This document shows, one piece after another, positions 1 through 6,114 of a stretch of DNA of 6,114 nucleotides; position 1 is the stretch's first letter, and every line of letters starts with the position of its first letter. A program made the position numbers and the translations under genes. Location of the stretch: positions 1 through 6,114 of the forward strand of contig CAKRHL010000132.1 of assembly GCA_934338765.1 (NCBI GenBank), in the 5' to 3' direction. The notes under the pieces are model-generated. The model was not told where the DNA came from. It was given only the letters and a program-made list of their open reading frames with translations, and made no database searches. The DNA is from an uncultured Lachnospiraceae bacterium. GTDB taxonomy: Bacteria > Bacillota > Clostridia > Lachnospirales > Lachnospiraceae.

Positions 1-36
1 AATTCCAACCTTCTTTAATATTATTTTCCCCTTCAT
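1..36 (-). CDS. Possible start of a further minus-strand gene (partial, cut by window edge)
   Basis: An ATG at 36-34 opens a frame that runs off the left edge after 12 codons (MKGKIILKKVGI). An AAGGAG ribosome binding site lies at 47-52, 10 bases upstream of the ATG, which is the main reason for proposing this start. The short peptide is basic and hydrophobic but too short to identify a family. It lies about 50 bases beyond the leuS terminator, so it would need its own promoter, and I see no convincing -35/-10 pair in that gap. A competing frame starts at 76 but has no ribosome binding site. The call depends only on the start signal and could be chance. Confidence 0.35.
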   Translation of the reverse strand, partial: MKGKIILKKVGI

Positions 37-83
37 AATGTTTCTGCTCCTTCCCAACATTTTTTACTTGAATCATTATTCAC

Positions 84-113
84 AAAAAGGCATCCATAAA
101 ACGGATGCCTTTT
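84..113 (-). terminator. Rho-independent terminator of leuS
   Basis: A perfect inverted repeat pairs GGCATCC (89-95) with GGATGCC (103-109) around a 7-base loop (96-102). Flanking A and T runs extend the stem to 11 bp (85-88 with 110-113). Read on the minus strand, the hairpin ends in a five-T run followed by GTG. It begins 10 bases past the leuS stop codon, where an intrinsic terminator should be. The A/T flanks give it some symmetry, so weak activity on the plus strand is possible, but the T run there is only four bases and I see no plus-strand gene to terminate. Confidence 0.93.
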
Positions 114-123
114 CCTAATTTCA

Positions 124-2541
124 TTATTTTGCTACAATATTGATAATTCTGCCCGGAACATAAATCTCTTTGATCACATTTCCTGTCAATTTATCGCCAA
201 GTGCTGCCTTACCTGCTGCGATGGCATCTTCTTTGCTGACATCAGCCGGAAGTGTAACAACGCATTTTGTCTTTCCGTTGATCTGAACAGCAATCTCTAC
301 CGTAGACTCTACTGTCTTTGCCTCGTCATACTCCGGCCATGCTGTCTCATAAACACGGCCTTCTCCGCCAATGATCTGCCACAGCTCCTCTGTGATATGC
401 GGTGCAACCGGGTTGAGCAGGGTGATCAAAGTCTTGTACTCGCCCTTTGTCACGGAATTCTTCTTATAGAAGTCGTTGATCAGCGCCATCATGGCAGCGA
501 TCGCCGTATTATACTTCAGGCTCTCAAAGTCCTGGCTTACTTTCTTGATGGTCTGATGCATCTTTGTCTCCATATCGGCAGAGTAACCTTCCTCGTCTGT
601 CATAATGGTCTGCAGCTTCCATACACGTTCCAGGAAACGACGACAGCCCTTTACGCCATCCTCGGACCAGGATGCACTCAGATCAAAGGCACCGATGAAC
701 ATCTCATAAGTACGCAGGGTATCTGCACCATAGGCCTGCACAATGTCATCCGGATTGACGACATTACCACGGGACTTACTCATCTTCTCCCCGTTCTCAC
801 CAAGGATCATTCCATGGGAAGTACGACGCTGATATGGCTCCTTTGTCGGCACGATTCCCTGATCATACAGGAACTTGTGCCAGAAACGGGAATAGAGCAG
901 ATGAAGTGTTGTATGCTCCATACCACCGTTATACCAGTCAACCGGCAGCCAGTATTTTAATGCTTCCTTGCTTGCCAGTGCCTCTGTATTGTGAGGATCT
1001 GTATAACGCAGGAAATACCAGGAAGAACCTGCCCACTGAGGCATGGTATCTGTCTCTCTCTTTGCCGGACCGCCACAGCATGGACATGTGGTATTTACCC
1101 AGTCTGTCATAGCTGCCAGTGGAGATTCTCCGTTGTCTGTCGGCATGTAACTGTCTACCTCAGGCAGAAGCAGTGGAAGCTCGCTCTCATCCAATGGTAC
1201 ATAGCCACATTTCTCGCAGTGTACGATTGGGATCGGCTCACCCCAGTATCTCTGTCTGGAGAATACCCAGTCACGGAGCTTGTAATTTACCTTACGGTTT
1301 CCAATGCCCTTCTCCTCCAGGAAATCTTTCATCTTTTCCTTTGCCTCGGTAACCTCAAGACCATCCAGGAACTCAGAATTGATCATCTTACCTGTTGCCA
1401 CATCCGTAAATGCAGCTTCATTGATATCTACCGGACCTTCTTTTCCTTCAACTACCTGAATCATCGGCAGATCAAACTTCTTGGCAAACTCCCAGTCACG
1501 GGTATCATGTGCAGGTACTGCCATGATAGCACCGGTACCGTAAGACATCAGTACATAGTCCGAGATCCATACAGGAATCTCCTTGCCATTCACCGGATTG
1601 ATTGCTGACATACCGCCAAGTACAACACCTGTCTTATCCTTTGCAAGCTCTGTACGCTCAAAGTCGGACTTTCTCGCTGCCATCTCACGGTATTTCTGAA
1701 TCTCTTCCCAGTTGGTGATCTCGTCCTTATATTTATCGATCAGCGGATGCTCCGGAGAAATAACCATATAGGTTGCACCAAACAATGTATCCGGACGTGT
1801 TGTATATACGCGGAGCTTTTCATCCTTATCCTTAAGGGTAAAGTCTACCTCTGCACCCTCGGAACGGCCGATCCAGTTCTTCTGGGAAACCTTTACCTTC
1901 TCGATATAGTCCACATCATCGAGATCCTTAATGAGCTTGTCTGCATATTCCGTGATCTTTAACATCCACTCACTCTTTACCTTGCGGACAACAGGGGCAC
2001 CGCAGCGCTCACAGACACCATTGACAACCTCCTCGTTGGCAAGACCAACCTTACATGAAGTACACCAGTTGATCGGCATTTCCTTCTTGTATGCCAGTCC
2101 GGCATTAAACAGCTTCAGGAAGATCCACTGTGTCCATTTATAATAATCCGGATCTGTTGTATTGATCTCACGATCCCAGTCAAAGGAATATCCCAGTGAC
2201 TGAAGCTGTCCCTTAAAACGGGCAACATTATTCTTTGTTACAATCTTTGGGTGGATATGATTCTTGATCGCATAATTCTCTGTCGGCAGACCAAACGCAT
2301 CCCATCCCATTGGGAACAATACATTATATCCCTGCATTCTTCTCTTACGGGAAACAATATCCAGAGCAGTATATGGTCTCGGATGTCCCACATGAAGACC
2401 TTGCCCGGAAGGATACGGAAACTCTACCAGAGCATAAAATTTGGGCTTGCTGTAATCATCTGAAGCCTGAAATGCCTTCTCCTCCTCCCAGATTTTCTGC
2501 CATTTCTTTTCCACCGTATGGTGATTGTACATTTCTGCCAT
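124..2541 (-). CDS. leuS: Leucyl-tRNA synthetase
   Basis: Charges tRNA-Leu with leucine in the cytoplasm, an essential step of translation; class I synthetase of 805 residues, normal for Firmicutes. Motifs seen in order: the HIGH-type signature HVGH (50-53); a zinc-knuckle CxxC pair (C160/C163, C177/C180); the CP1 editing domain with TTRPDT (247-252) and the [12 protein letters not shown] segment ending in the editing aspartate D346; a second cysteine cluster (C442, C445, C486, C488/C489); the [14 protein letters not shown] segment (541-554) of the catalytic core; KMSKS (586-590); then the anticodon-binding helical bundle and a C-terminal domain from about 748. Catalytic and proofreading residues look intact. 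The start is fixed by GGAGG six bases upstream. It follows the PAP2 gene by 44 bases and ends at a strong terminator, so it is the last gene of the aspS unit. No T-box leader precedes it. Confidence 0.99.
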   Translation of the reverse strand: MAEMYNHHTVEKKWQKIWEEEKAFQASDDYSKPKFYALVEFPYPSGQGLHVGHPRPYTALDIVSRKRRMQGYNVLFPMGWDAFGLPTENYAIKNHIHPKIVTKNNVARFKGQLQSLGYSFDWDREINTTDPDYYKWTQWIFLKLFNAGLAYKKEMPINWCTSCKVGLANEEVVNGVCERCGAPVVRKVKSEWMLKITEYADKLIKDLDDVDYIEKVKVSQKNWIGRSEGAEVDFTLKDKDEKLRVYTTRPDTLFGATYMVISPEHPLIDKYKDEITNWEEIQKYREMAARKSDFERTELAKDKTGVVLGGMSAINPVNGKEIPVWISDYVLMSYGTGAIMAVPAHDTRDWEFAKKFDLPMIQVVEGKEGPVDINEAAFTDVATGKMINSEFLDGLEVTEAKEKMKDFLEEKGIGNRKVNYKLRDWVFSRQRYWGEPIPIVHCEKCGYVPLDESELPLLLPEVDSYMPTDNGESPLAAMTDWVNTTCPCCGGPAKRETDTMPQWAGSSWYFLRYTDPHNTEALASKEALKYWLPVDWYNGGMEHTTLHLLYSRFWHKFLYDQGIVPTKEPYQRRTSHGMILGENGEKMSKSRGNVVNPDDIVQAYGADTLRTYEMFIGAFDLSASWSEDGVKGCRRFLERVWKLQTIMTDEEGYSADMETKMHQTIKKVSQDFESLKYNTAIAAMMALINDFYKKNSVTKGEYKTLITLLNPVAPHITEELWQIIGGEGRVYETAWPEYDEAKTVESTVEIAVQINGKTKCVVTLPADVSKEDAIAAGKAALGDKLTGNVIKEIYVPGRIINIVAK

Positions 2542-2547
2542 GATAAT

Positions 2548-2552
2548 CCTCC
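2548..2552 (-). promoter_or_regulatory. Ribosome binding site of leuS
   Basis: GGAGG on the minus strand, six bases before the leuS ATG. It lies inside a 21-base stretch (2533-2553) that is identical to the aspS start region (4852-4872), from one base before the GGAGG through the third codon (ATG GCA GAA). Confidence 0.9.
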
Positions 2553-2579
2553 AATTCTGCTAAAACTCAATCCTGTTGT

Positions 2580-2588
2580 ATCATATCA
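2580..2588 (-). promoter_or_regulatory. Candidate extended -10 promoter upstream of leuS
   Basis: On the minus strand TGATATGAT fits the extended -10 pattern TGnTATAAT with one mismatch in the hexamer (TATGAT, 2580-2585). The TGA at its start is also the stop codon of the PAP2 gene. There is no good -35 hexamer 16 to 18 bases upstream. If used, the leader of leuS would be about 30 bases, enough only for the ribosome binding site. It could give leuS some independence from the aspS promoter, but short AT-rich matches like this are common by chance. Confidence 0.28.
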
Positions 2589-3077
2589 GACCAGATAAAA
2601 TCCGATCCAGCCAAGCAATACTGCGATCATACATCCGGCAGCCACGTCCTTCGGGAAATGAACTCCCGTGATGACTCTTAAAGCTGCCAGTATCAGTCCA
2701 CATACTGCTGTAAATATCCCCAGAGGCAGGTTCACATACAAAACTGCTGCCGCTATGATCATATTTGAAAACACATGACGGCTGGGAAAGGAATTTGCCC
2801 TGGTATCCTTCTGTAAAAGAGGGGTGAATCCGTATATTTCATAGGGACGCTTCGCTGCGATCAGCTTTCGCAGGATCGTCACTGCCACAAAGCCGGTTGC
2901 CGGTACCAGCAGAAAGCGGAAGATCCTCTGATCCCTCTGCACCAGAAGCCACAAAGCCACCGCCATATAGATGACTGCAGTCACCGCCGTGATCGCCTTT
3001 ACCAGCAGGCGCACCGCCGTGATCCCCATATTCCTTTCGGTCCATTCCATGCATTTCTGATAACTATTCTTCGTCAT
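2586..3077 (-). CDS. PAP2-family membrane phosphatase
   Basis: A 163-residue integral membrane protein of the PAP2 (type 2 phosphatidic acid phosphatase) superfamily, which removes phosphate from lipid phosphates or pyrophosphates at the membrane. The three family motifs are visible: motif 1 ends in KRP (R77-P78), with R70 where the usual KX6RP lysine would be; motif 2 is PSRH (98-101), with the proton-donor histidine H101; motif 3 has R134, G138, the nucleophile histidine H140 and D144. Hydrophobic segments at about 19-46, 52-69, 104-133 and 145-163 suggest four to five membrane passes. The reading frame overlaps the end of aspS by 14 bases. The nearest Shine-Dalgarno-like AGGA (3091-3094) is 13 bases from the ATG, so translation is probably coupled to aspS. 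Substrate is not readable from the sequence; undecaprenyl pyrophosphate or phosphatidic/phosphatidylglycerol phosphate are family possibilities. Met10 or Met17 are alternative starts but have poorer upstream signals. Confidence 0.9.
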   Translation of the reverse strand: MTKNSYQKCMEWTERNMGITAVRLLVKAITAVTAVIYMAVALWLLVQRDQRIFRFLLVPATGFVAVTILRKLIAAKRPYEIYGFTPLLQKDTRANSFPSRHVFSNMIIAAAVLYVNLPLGIFTAVCGLILAALRVITGVHFPKDVAAGCMIAVLLGWIGFYLV

Positions 3078-4860
3078 TTGTCTCGGTAATTCCTATGCAA
3101 AGCTCCTCTAACTGCTTTTCATCTACTCTGGACGGAGCCTCTGTCATCAGGCATGACGCATCCTTCACCTTCGGGAAGGCGATCACGTCACGGATACTGT
3201 CCTGTTTTGCCATCAGCATCACAAGACGATCCAGTCCGTAAGCCAGTCCTGCATGAGGCGGTACTCCATACTTGAACGCATTCATCAGGAAACCGAACTG
3301 CTCATATGCAGATTCCTTTGTAAATCCAAGTGCCTCAAACATTCTCTCCTGAATATCATCCTGATGGATACGGATGGAACCTCCGCCGATCTCAGTACCG
3401 TTCAATACGATATCATAAGCGCGTGCACGCACCTTGCCCGGCTCTGTCTCCAGAAGCTCCAGATCCTCCTCCATTGGCATGGTAAACGGATGATGCATTG
3501 CCACATAACGCTGCTCCTCCTCAGAATACTCGAACTGAGGGAATTCTGTTACCCAGAGGAAACGATATTCGTTCTTGTCCAGAAGATCTAACTGTCTTGC
3601 CAGCTCCAGACGAAGGTTACCTAACACATCATATACGACTTTATTTTTGTCAGCCGCAAAGAGAAGAAGATCTCCCGGCTGTCCATCCATCTTTTCTACA
3701 AGCGCATGTAACTCGTCCTCTGTCATAAACTTGGCAAAGGATGACTTGTATGTGCCGTCCTCGTTGATACAAAGATAAGCAAGACCCTTTGCACCGAAAT
3801 CCTTTGCAAATTTTACCAGTGCATCAATCTTCTTGCGAGGCATGCCACCCTGTCCCTTTGCATTGATACCGCGGACAGAACCACCGTTTTCCAAAGCTCC
3901 GGTAAATACACCAAAGCCGCAGCCCTTTACAACGTCGGATACATCATTAAGCTCCATGCCAAAACGAAGATCCGGCTTGTCACTTCCGAAACGATCCATT
4001 GCCTCCTGCCATGTCATTCTCTGGATCGGCAGTTCAATATCAATATCCAGGATTTCCTTGAAAAGCTTCTGAAGCAGACGCTCGTTGACATCCATCACGT
4101 CATCCTCGTCCACAAAGGATAGCTCCATATCGATCTGGGTAAATTCCGGCTGTCTGTCCGCACGAAGATCCTCATCACGGAAGCATCTTGCCAGCTGGAA
4201 ATAACGGTCATAACCGGAGCACATCAACAGCTGCTTGAAAAGCTGTGGTGACTGCGGCAGTGCATAAAAGCATCCCGGATGCACACGGCTTGGCACCAGA
4301 TAATCTCTTGCGCCCTCCGGTGTACTCTTGTTGAGCATCGGAGTCTCAATCTCCAGGAATCCTTCATCTGCCAGAAACTGTCTGGTCAGTGTCGCGATCT
4401 TACTTCTCATAATGAGATTTCTCTGGAGATCCGGACGACGAAGATCCAGATAACGGTATTTCAGACGAAGATCTTCTTTTGTCTTGATATCCTCCTCGAT
4501 CGGAAATGGAGGGGTCTGTGCCTCGGAAAGCACACGAAGCTGTGTCGCTACGACCTCGATCGCACCGGTAGGAAGGTTTTTATTGATGCCACCCTCTCTT
4601 GCCACAACAGTACCTACAACGGCAATCACAAACTCACTGCGAAGCTTATATGCCTTATCAAATAGCTCCTGTCCCAGTTTTTCTTCCTGAAAATTGATCT
4701 GAAGAAGTCCACTGCGGTCACGAAGATCCACAAAGATCAAACCACCGGTGTTACGGGCCTTCTGAACCCATCCCATCACGGTAACCTCCTGTCCGATATT
4801 TTTCTCACTCAATTCGGCACAGCGACAGGTACGCTTTAAGCCTCTCATTGATTCTGCCAT
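3064..4860 (-). CDS. aspS: Aspartyl-tRNA synthetase (bacterial type)
   Basis: Attaches aspartate to tRNA-Asp in the cytoplasm; a class II synthetase of 598 residues, the usual bacterial length. Visible parts: an N-terminal OB-fold anticodon-binding domain (about 10-115, with GGLIFVDLRDRSG at 39-51); motif 1 (GFLEIETPML, 167-176); the PQSPQ loop (202-206); motif 2 beginning FRDEDLRADRQPEF (227-240) with R228; the bacterial GAD insert (about 290-420); HHPF (456-459); GGGSIRIH (492-499); and motif 3 GLAYGLDRL (538-546) with R545. All core residues look intact. The start has GGAGG six bases upstream and a promoter about 80 bases upstream. Position 38 of the OB fold is Thr, where discriminating E. 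coli AspRS has Leu30 and the nondiscriminating Pseudomonas enzyme has His31, so tRNA-Asn charging cannot be judged from this residue. The 3' end overlaps the PAP2 gene. Confidence 0.99.
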   Translation of the reverse strand: MAESMRGLKRTCRCAELSEKNIGQEVTVMGWVQKARNTGGLIFVDLRDRSGLLQINFQEEKLGQELFDKAYKLRSEFVIAVVGTVVAREGGINKNLPTGAIEVVATQLRVLSEAQTPPFPIEEDIKTKEDLRLKYRYLDLRRPDLQRNLIMRSKIATLTRQFLADEGFLEIETPMLNKSTPEGARDYLVPSRVHPGCFYALPQSPQLFKQLLMCSGYDRYFQLARCFRDEDLRADRQPEFTQIDMELSFVDEDDVMDVNERLLQKLFKEILDIDIELPIQRMTWQEAMDRFGSDKPDLRFGMELNDVSDVVKGCGFGVFTGALENGGSVRGINAKGQGGMPRKKIDALVKFAKDFGAKGLAYLCINEDGTYKSSFAKFMTEDELHALVEKMDGQPGDLLLFAADKNKVVYDVLGNLRLELARQLDLLDKNEYRFLWVTEFPQFEYSEEEQRYVAMHHPFTMPMEEDLELLETEPGKVRARAYDIVLNGTEIGGGSIRIHQDDIQERMFEALGFTKESAYEQFGFLMNAFKYGVPPHAGLAYGLDRLVMLMAKQDSIRDVIAFPKVKDASCLMTEAPSRVDEKQLEELCIGITETNDEE

Positions 4861-4866
4861 GATAAT

Positions 4867-4871
4867 CCTCC
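4867..4871 (-). promoter_or_regulatory. Ribosome binding site of aspS
   Basis: GGAGG on the minus strand, six bases before the ATG at 4860. It settles the start over the internal Met5 (MAESM), whose upstream bases are coding and lack a purine-rich site. Confidence 0.9.
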
Positions 4872-4937
4872 ATTGCTTAATATATTTGTAACTTTATAAA
4901 CATTCTCTGATGATCTTTACAGACCATACCGTATAAG

Positions 4938-4966
4938 ATAATACACCGAAACCCCGAAACATGCAA
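4938..4966 (-). promoter_or_regulatory. Sigma-A-type promoter of the aspS unit
   Basis: On the minus strand a -35 element TTGCAT (4961-4966; the TTG core matches consensus) and a -10 element TATTAT (4938-4943; five of six match TATAAT) are separated by exactly 17 bases. Transcription would begin near 4931, giving a leader of roughly 70 bases to the aspS ATG. That is too short for a T-box, and I see no specifier stem or conserved T-box sequence. The spacer holds a direct repeat described separately. The 186-base gap upstream of aspS (4861-5046) contains nothing else I can name, including no clear terminator for the HD-GYP gene. Confidence 0.7.
4946..4960. repeat. Short tandem repeat in the aspS promoter spacer
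   Basis: Two copies of CCGAAAC (4946-4952 and 4954-4960) are set 8 bases apart, reading GTTTCGG twice on the minus strand. Both lie wholly between the -10 and -35 elements of the proposed aspS promoter and are locally GC-rich in an AT-rich intergenic region. This could be an operator or simply a chance repeat; no known regulator motif is recognised. Confidence 0.6.
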
Positions 4967-5046
4967 GCCACGGTTACAATTAGCCTTTATTTTTCTTTAT
5001 TAGGAAAGTCGTATCCGGAATTTATCCTTTTTATTTCACAAATCTC

Positions 5047-5715
5047 CTATAAATTCTCTGCCTCTTTCACAAACAGCGGCAGATGCTCCTTTTGTAATGT
5101 GGAAATAACCGTACAGAGTGCCCGAAGCTTTTCCCCGGCCTCATTGTGCAAAACCCTCTGAAATGCCAGAAATATCTTCATATCATAATCCTCTGCCTCA
5201 TCGATCATGATCTCCATGGCCGCCGACCGGTCAAAGGCCCGCCGGTAACTGCGGTCTGTAGTCAGGGCACAATATACATCACAGATCCGCAGGATCCTTG
5301 CCATCCATGGAATCTGCCGGCCCCGCAAATTTTCCGGATACCCTGTGCCATCCACATTTTCATGATGATAAAACACCGCTTCCGTGATCCGCTCCGGATA
5401 CCCTTCGCGTTTCAGCATCTCGCAGCTGTGGGTCGGATGCATCCGCACGATCTTCATACGCTCGATGGTCAAAGTCTCTCTCTTTCCTGCTGCCTCCATA
5501 TACTTTGACACCCAAAGCTTTCCTATATCATGTAAAAGTCCTGCCACGGCAATATCCCTGCAAAACTCTTCATCCTCTCCAAGCTCCCTTGCCACCTCCT
5601 GTGCAAGATTGCTTACCTTCACCCCATGGCTCATCTCGACGTAAAGATACTCTCTCATCCGGCTGCTGAGGGAATTGCTTCCCATCACAAGCTGCTCCAG
5701 ATAATCCTCTTCCAT
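5047..5715 (-). CDS. Standalone HD-GYP domain phosphohydrolase
   Basis: A 222-residue soluble protein made up almost wholly of one HD-GYP domain. Family members are metal-dependent phosphodiesterases, many of which cleave cyclic di-GMP. Residues numbered from the chosen Met: a metal-ligand-type histidine H30 in the first helix (ExxH); HDIGK (62-66); H93 and H96; the complete HHExxDGxGYP signature (HHENVDGTGYP, 117-127); and D146 followed by the ALTTDRSYRRA segment. Metal and signature residues are thus all present, so an active enzyme is likely. There is no receiver, PAS, membrane or other sensor domain. The start at 5715 is chosen because it lies four bases after the hemZ stop with GGGGG nine bases upstream (5725-5729). 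The frame is open to a Met at 5790, but that would add 25 residues overlapping hemZ without family resemblance. The gene probably shares a transcript with hemZ. Substrate is unproven; another nucleotide or phosphoester is possible. Confidence 0.93.
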   Translation of the reverse strand: MEEDYLEQLVMGSNSLSSRMREYLYVEMSHGVKVSNLAQEVARELGEDEEFCRDIAVAGLLHDIGKLWVSKYMEAAGKRETLTIERMKIVRMHPTHSCEMLKREGYPERITEAVFYHHENVDGTGYPENLRGRQIPWMARILRICDVYCALTTDRSYRRAFDRSAAMEIMIDEAEDYDMKIFLAFQRVLHNEAGEKLRALCTVISTLQKEHLPLFVKEAENL

Positions 5716-5719
5716 GTTC

Positions 5720-6114
5720 TTAATCCCCCATACCATGTTCTTGTTTTCGCTGCAGCATCTCATCAATACGGGAAATATAATCCGTGACACTCTTCACATT
5801 TTCCACCCGGCTGACAATATGACGCTGTCTGTCATAGCATTTCGTGCTGGCTCCAGCTCCCAGAGCCGCGATACTCTGCATTTCCTCCATGATCAGAATA
5901 TTGTAAATACATTCTTTTCCCTCTCTGGCAAAGCCAATATTCTCCTGGCCGGAGCTGCCCGCATACCCTGCCGTATTTTTCTGGCGGTACATATAATAAG
6001 GCTGATATCCATTCTCTGCTGCAAACGCTGATCCCAGTTCCATCATCTGCTCCATCCGGCGTGCCCGTTCCTCCTCCGGTACAGCGCCCTCATCCAGCAG
6101 ACGGCGCAGTCTGG
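5720..6114 (-). CDS. hemZ: HemZ, coproporphyrinogen III oxidase/dehydrogenase-like radical SAM protein (C-terminal part)
   Basis: Only the last 130 residues are inside the window; the frame is open at the right edge (19 residues before the first internal Met at 6055 are in frame), so the start and the radical SAM CxxxCxxC cluster lie outside. The visible tail carries the marks of the HemZ branch of the HemN-like radical SAM family: NGYQPYYMYRQKN, then ENIGFAREGKECIYNILIMEE, the ALGAGA turn, and a closing NVKSVTDYISRIDEML helix. Family members are assigned to, or resemble enzymes of, oxygen-independent haem synthesis, oxidising coproporphyrinogen III; in many gut Clostridia the real substrate is uncertain. 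It sits directly upstream of the HD-GYP gene, separated by four bases, consistent with one transcript. Nothing in the visible part suggests damage. Confidence 0.93.
   Translation of the reverse strand, partial: RLRRLLDEGAVPEEERARRMEQMMELGSAFAAENGYQPYYMYRQKNTAGYAGSSGQENIGFAREGKECIYNILIMEEMQSIAALGAGASTKCYDRQRHIVSRVENVKSVTDYISRIDEMLQRKQEHGMGD
5725..5729 (-). promoter_or_regulatory. Ribosome binding site that decides the HD-GYP start
   Basis: GGGGG on the minus strand lies nine bases before the ATG at 5715 and within the last codons of hemZ. It is a weaker match to the anti-Shine-Dalgarno sequence than the GGAGG sites of aspS and leuS, so initiation may depend on coupling to hemZ translation. 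Confidence 0.55.

Noticed and set aside
1..76. Alternative minus-strand frame starting at 76 (MIQVKNVGKEQ...)
   Set aside because: It has no ribosome binding site, starts almost directly after the terminator hairpin, and the peptide departs from the ABC-transporter-like start that its first residues suggest. The frame from 36 has a better start signal.
397..1608. Long plus-strand open frames (397-960, 991-1608) opposite leuS
   Set aside because: They lie wholly antisense to a complete, motif-rich leuS, their translations resemble no family, and no start signal favours them. They are frame shadows.
2839..3054. 71-codon minus-strand frame inside the PAP2 gene
   Set aside because: It is shifted in frame within a gene with all three PAP2 motifs, and its glycine-rich, low-complexity translation looks like an out-of-frame product.
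4861..5046. T-box or other riboswitch upstream of aspS
   Set aside because: Reading the minus strand shows no long structured leader, no T-box consensus and no antiterminator/terminator pair between the proposed promoter and the ATG.
4981..5046. Terminator for the HD-GYP gene
   Set aside because: The region is AT-rich with only 3-4 bp potential pairings (for example GGA/TCC) and no stem followed by a T run on the minus strand.
5700..5709. Third copy of GAGGATTATC just inside the HD-GYP gene
   Set aside because: It matches ten bases of the aspS/leuS start region but is followed by CTG rather than ATG and encodes residues of the HD-GYP protein (Glu-Asp-Tyr), so it is most likely chance.
5716..5790. 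Longer HD-GYP start at 5790 or at Met19 (5736)
   Set aside because: Both would overlap hemZ, have no purine-rich upstream site, and add residues unlike the family. The Met at 5715 sits four bases after the hemZ stop with a GGGGG site.

Overview
The window reads as an ordinary chromosomal segment from a Gram-positive anaerobe of the class Clostridia, most likely a Lachnospiraceae gut bacterium. This rests on the proteins (a HemZ-type rather than HemN-type tail, a bacterial AspRS with the GAD insert, an 805-residue LeuRS of the short Firmicute type), strong GGAGG ribosome binding sites and moderate GC. It is a placement by family resemblance, not a database result.

Every gene I can support lies on the minus strand, so the window is read from right to left. 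At the right edge (6114 to 5720) is the C-terminal end of hemZ, a radical SAM coproporphyrinogen oxidase/dehydrogenase-like protein whose N-terminal part lies outside the window. Four bases after its stop begins a small standalone HD-GYP phosphohydrolase (5715 to 5047). A 186-base intergenic gap follows, holding a good sigma-A-type promoter (4938-4966) with a short 8-bp-period direct repeat in its spacer. It drives aspS (4860 to 3064), whose 3' end overlaps a short PAP2 membrane phosphatase gene (3077 to 2586) by 14 bases. After 44 bases comes leuS (2541 to 124), closed by a strong rho-independent terminator (84-113). The first 36 bases may hold the start of another minus-strand gene behind a plausible ribosome binding site.

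Functionally, aspS, the PAP2 gene and leuS look like one transcription unit. It combines two essential translation enzymes with a lipid-phosphate-type phosphatase, possibly involved in undecaprenyl-pyrophosphate recycling or phospholipid turnover. hemZ and the HD-GYP gene form the end of an upstream unit. In many Clostridia hisS lies between hemZ and aspS; here that place is taken by the HD-GYP gene.

I found no mobile element, CRISPR array, tRNA, rRNA, T-box or other riboswitch, and no clear evidence of a new biological system. The most useful points for a second look are the HD-GYP gene in the hisS position, the PAP2 gene coupled to aspS, the promoter-spacer repeat, and the identical 21-base start regions of aspS and leuS.
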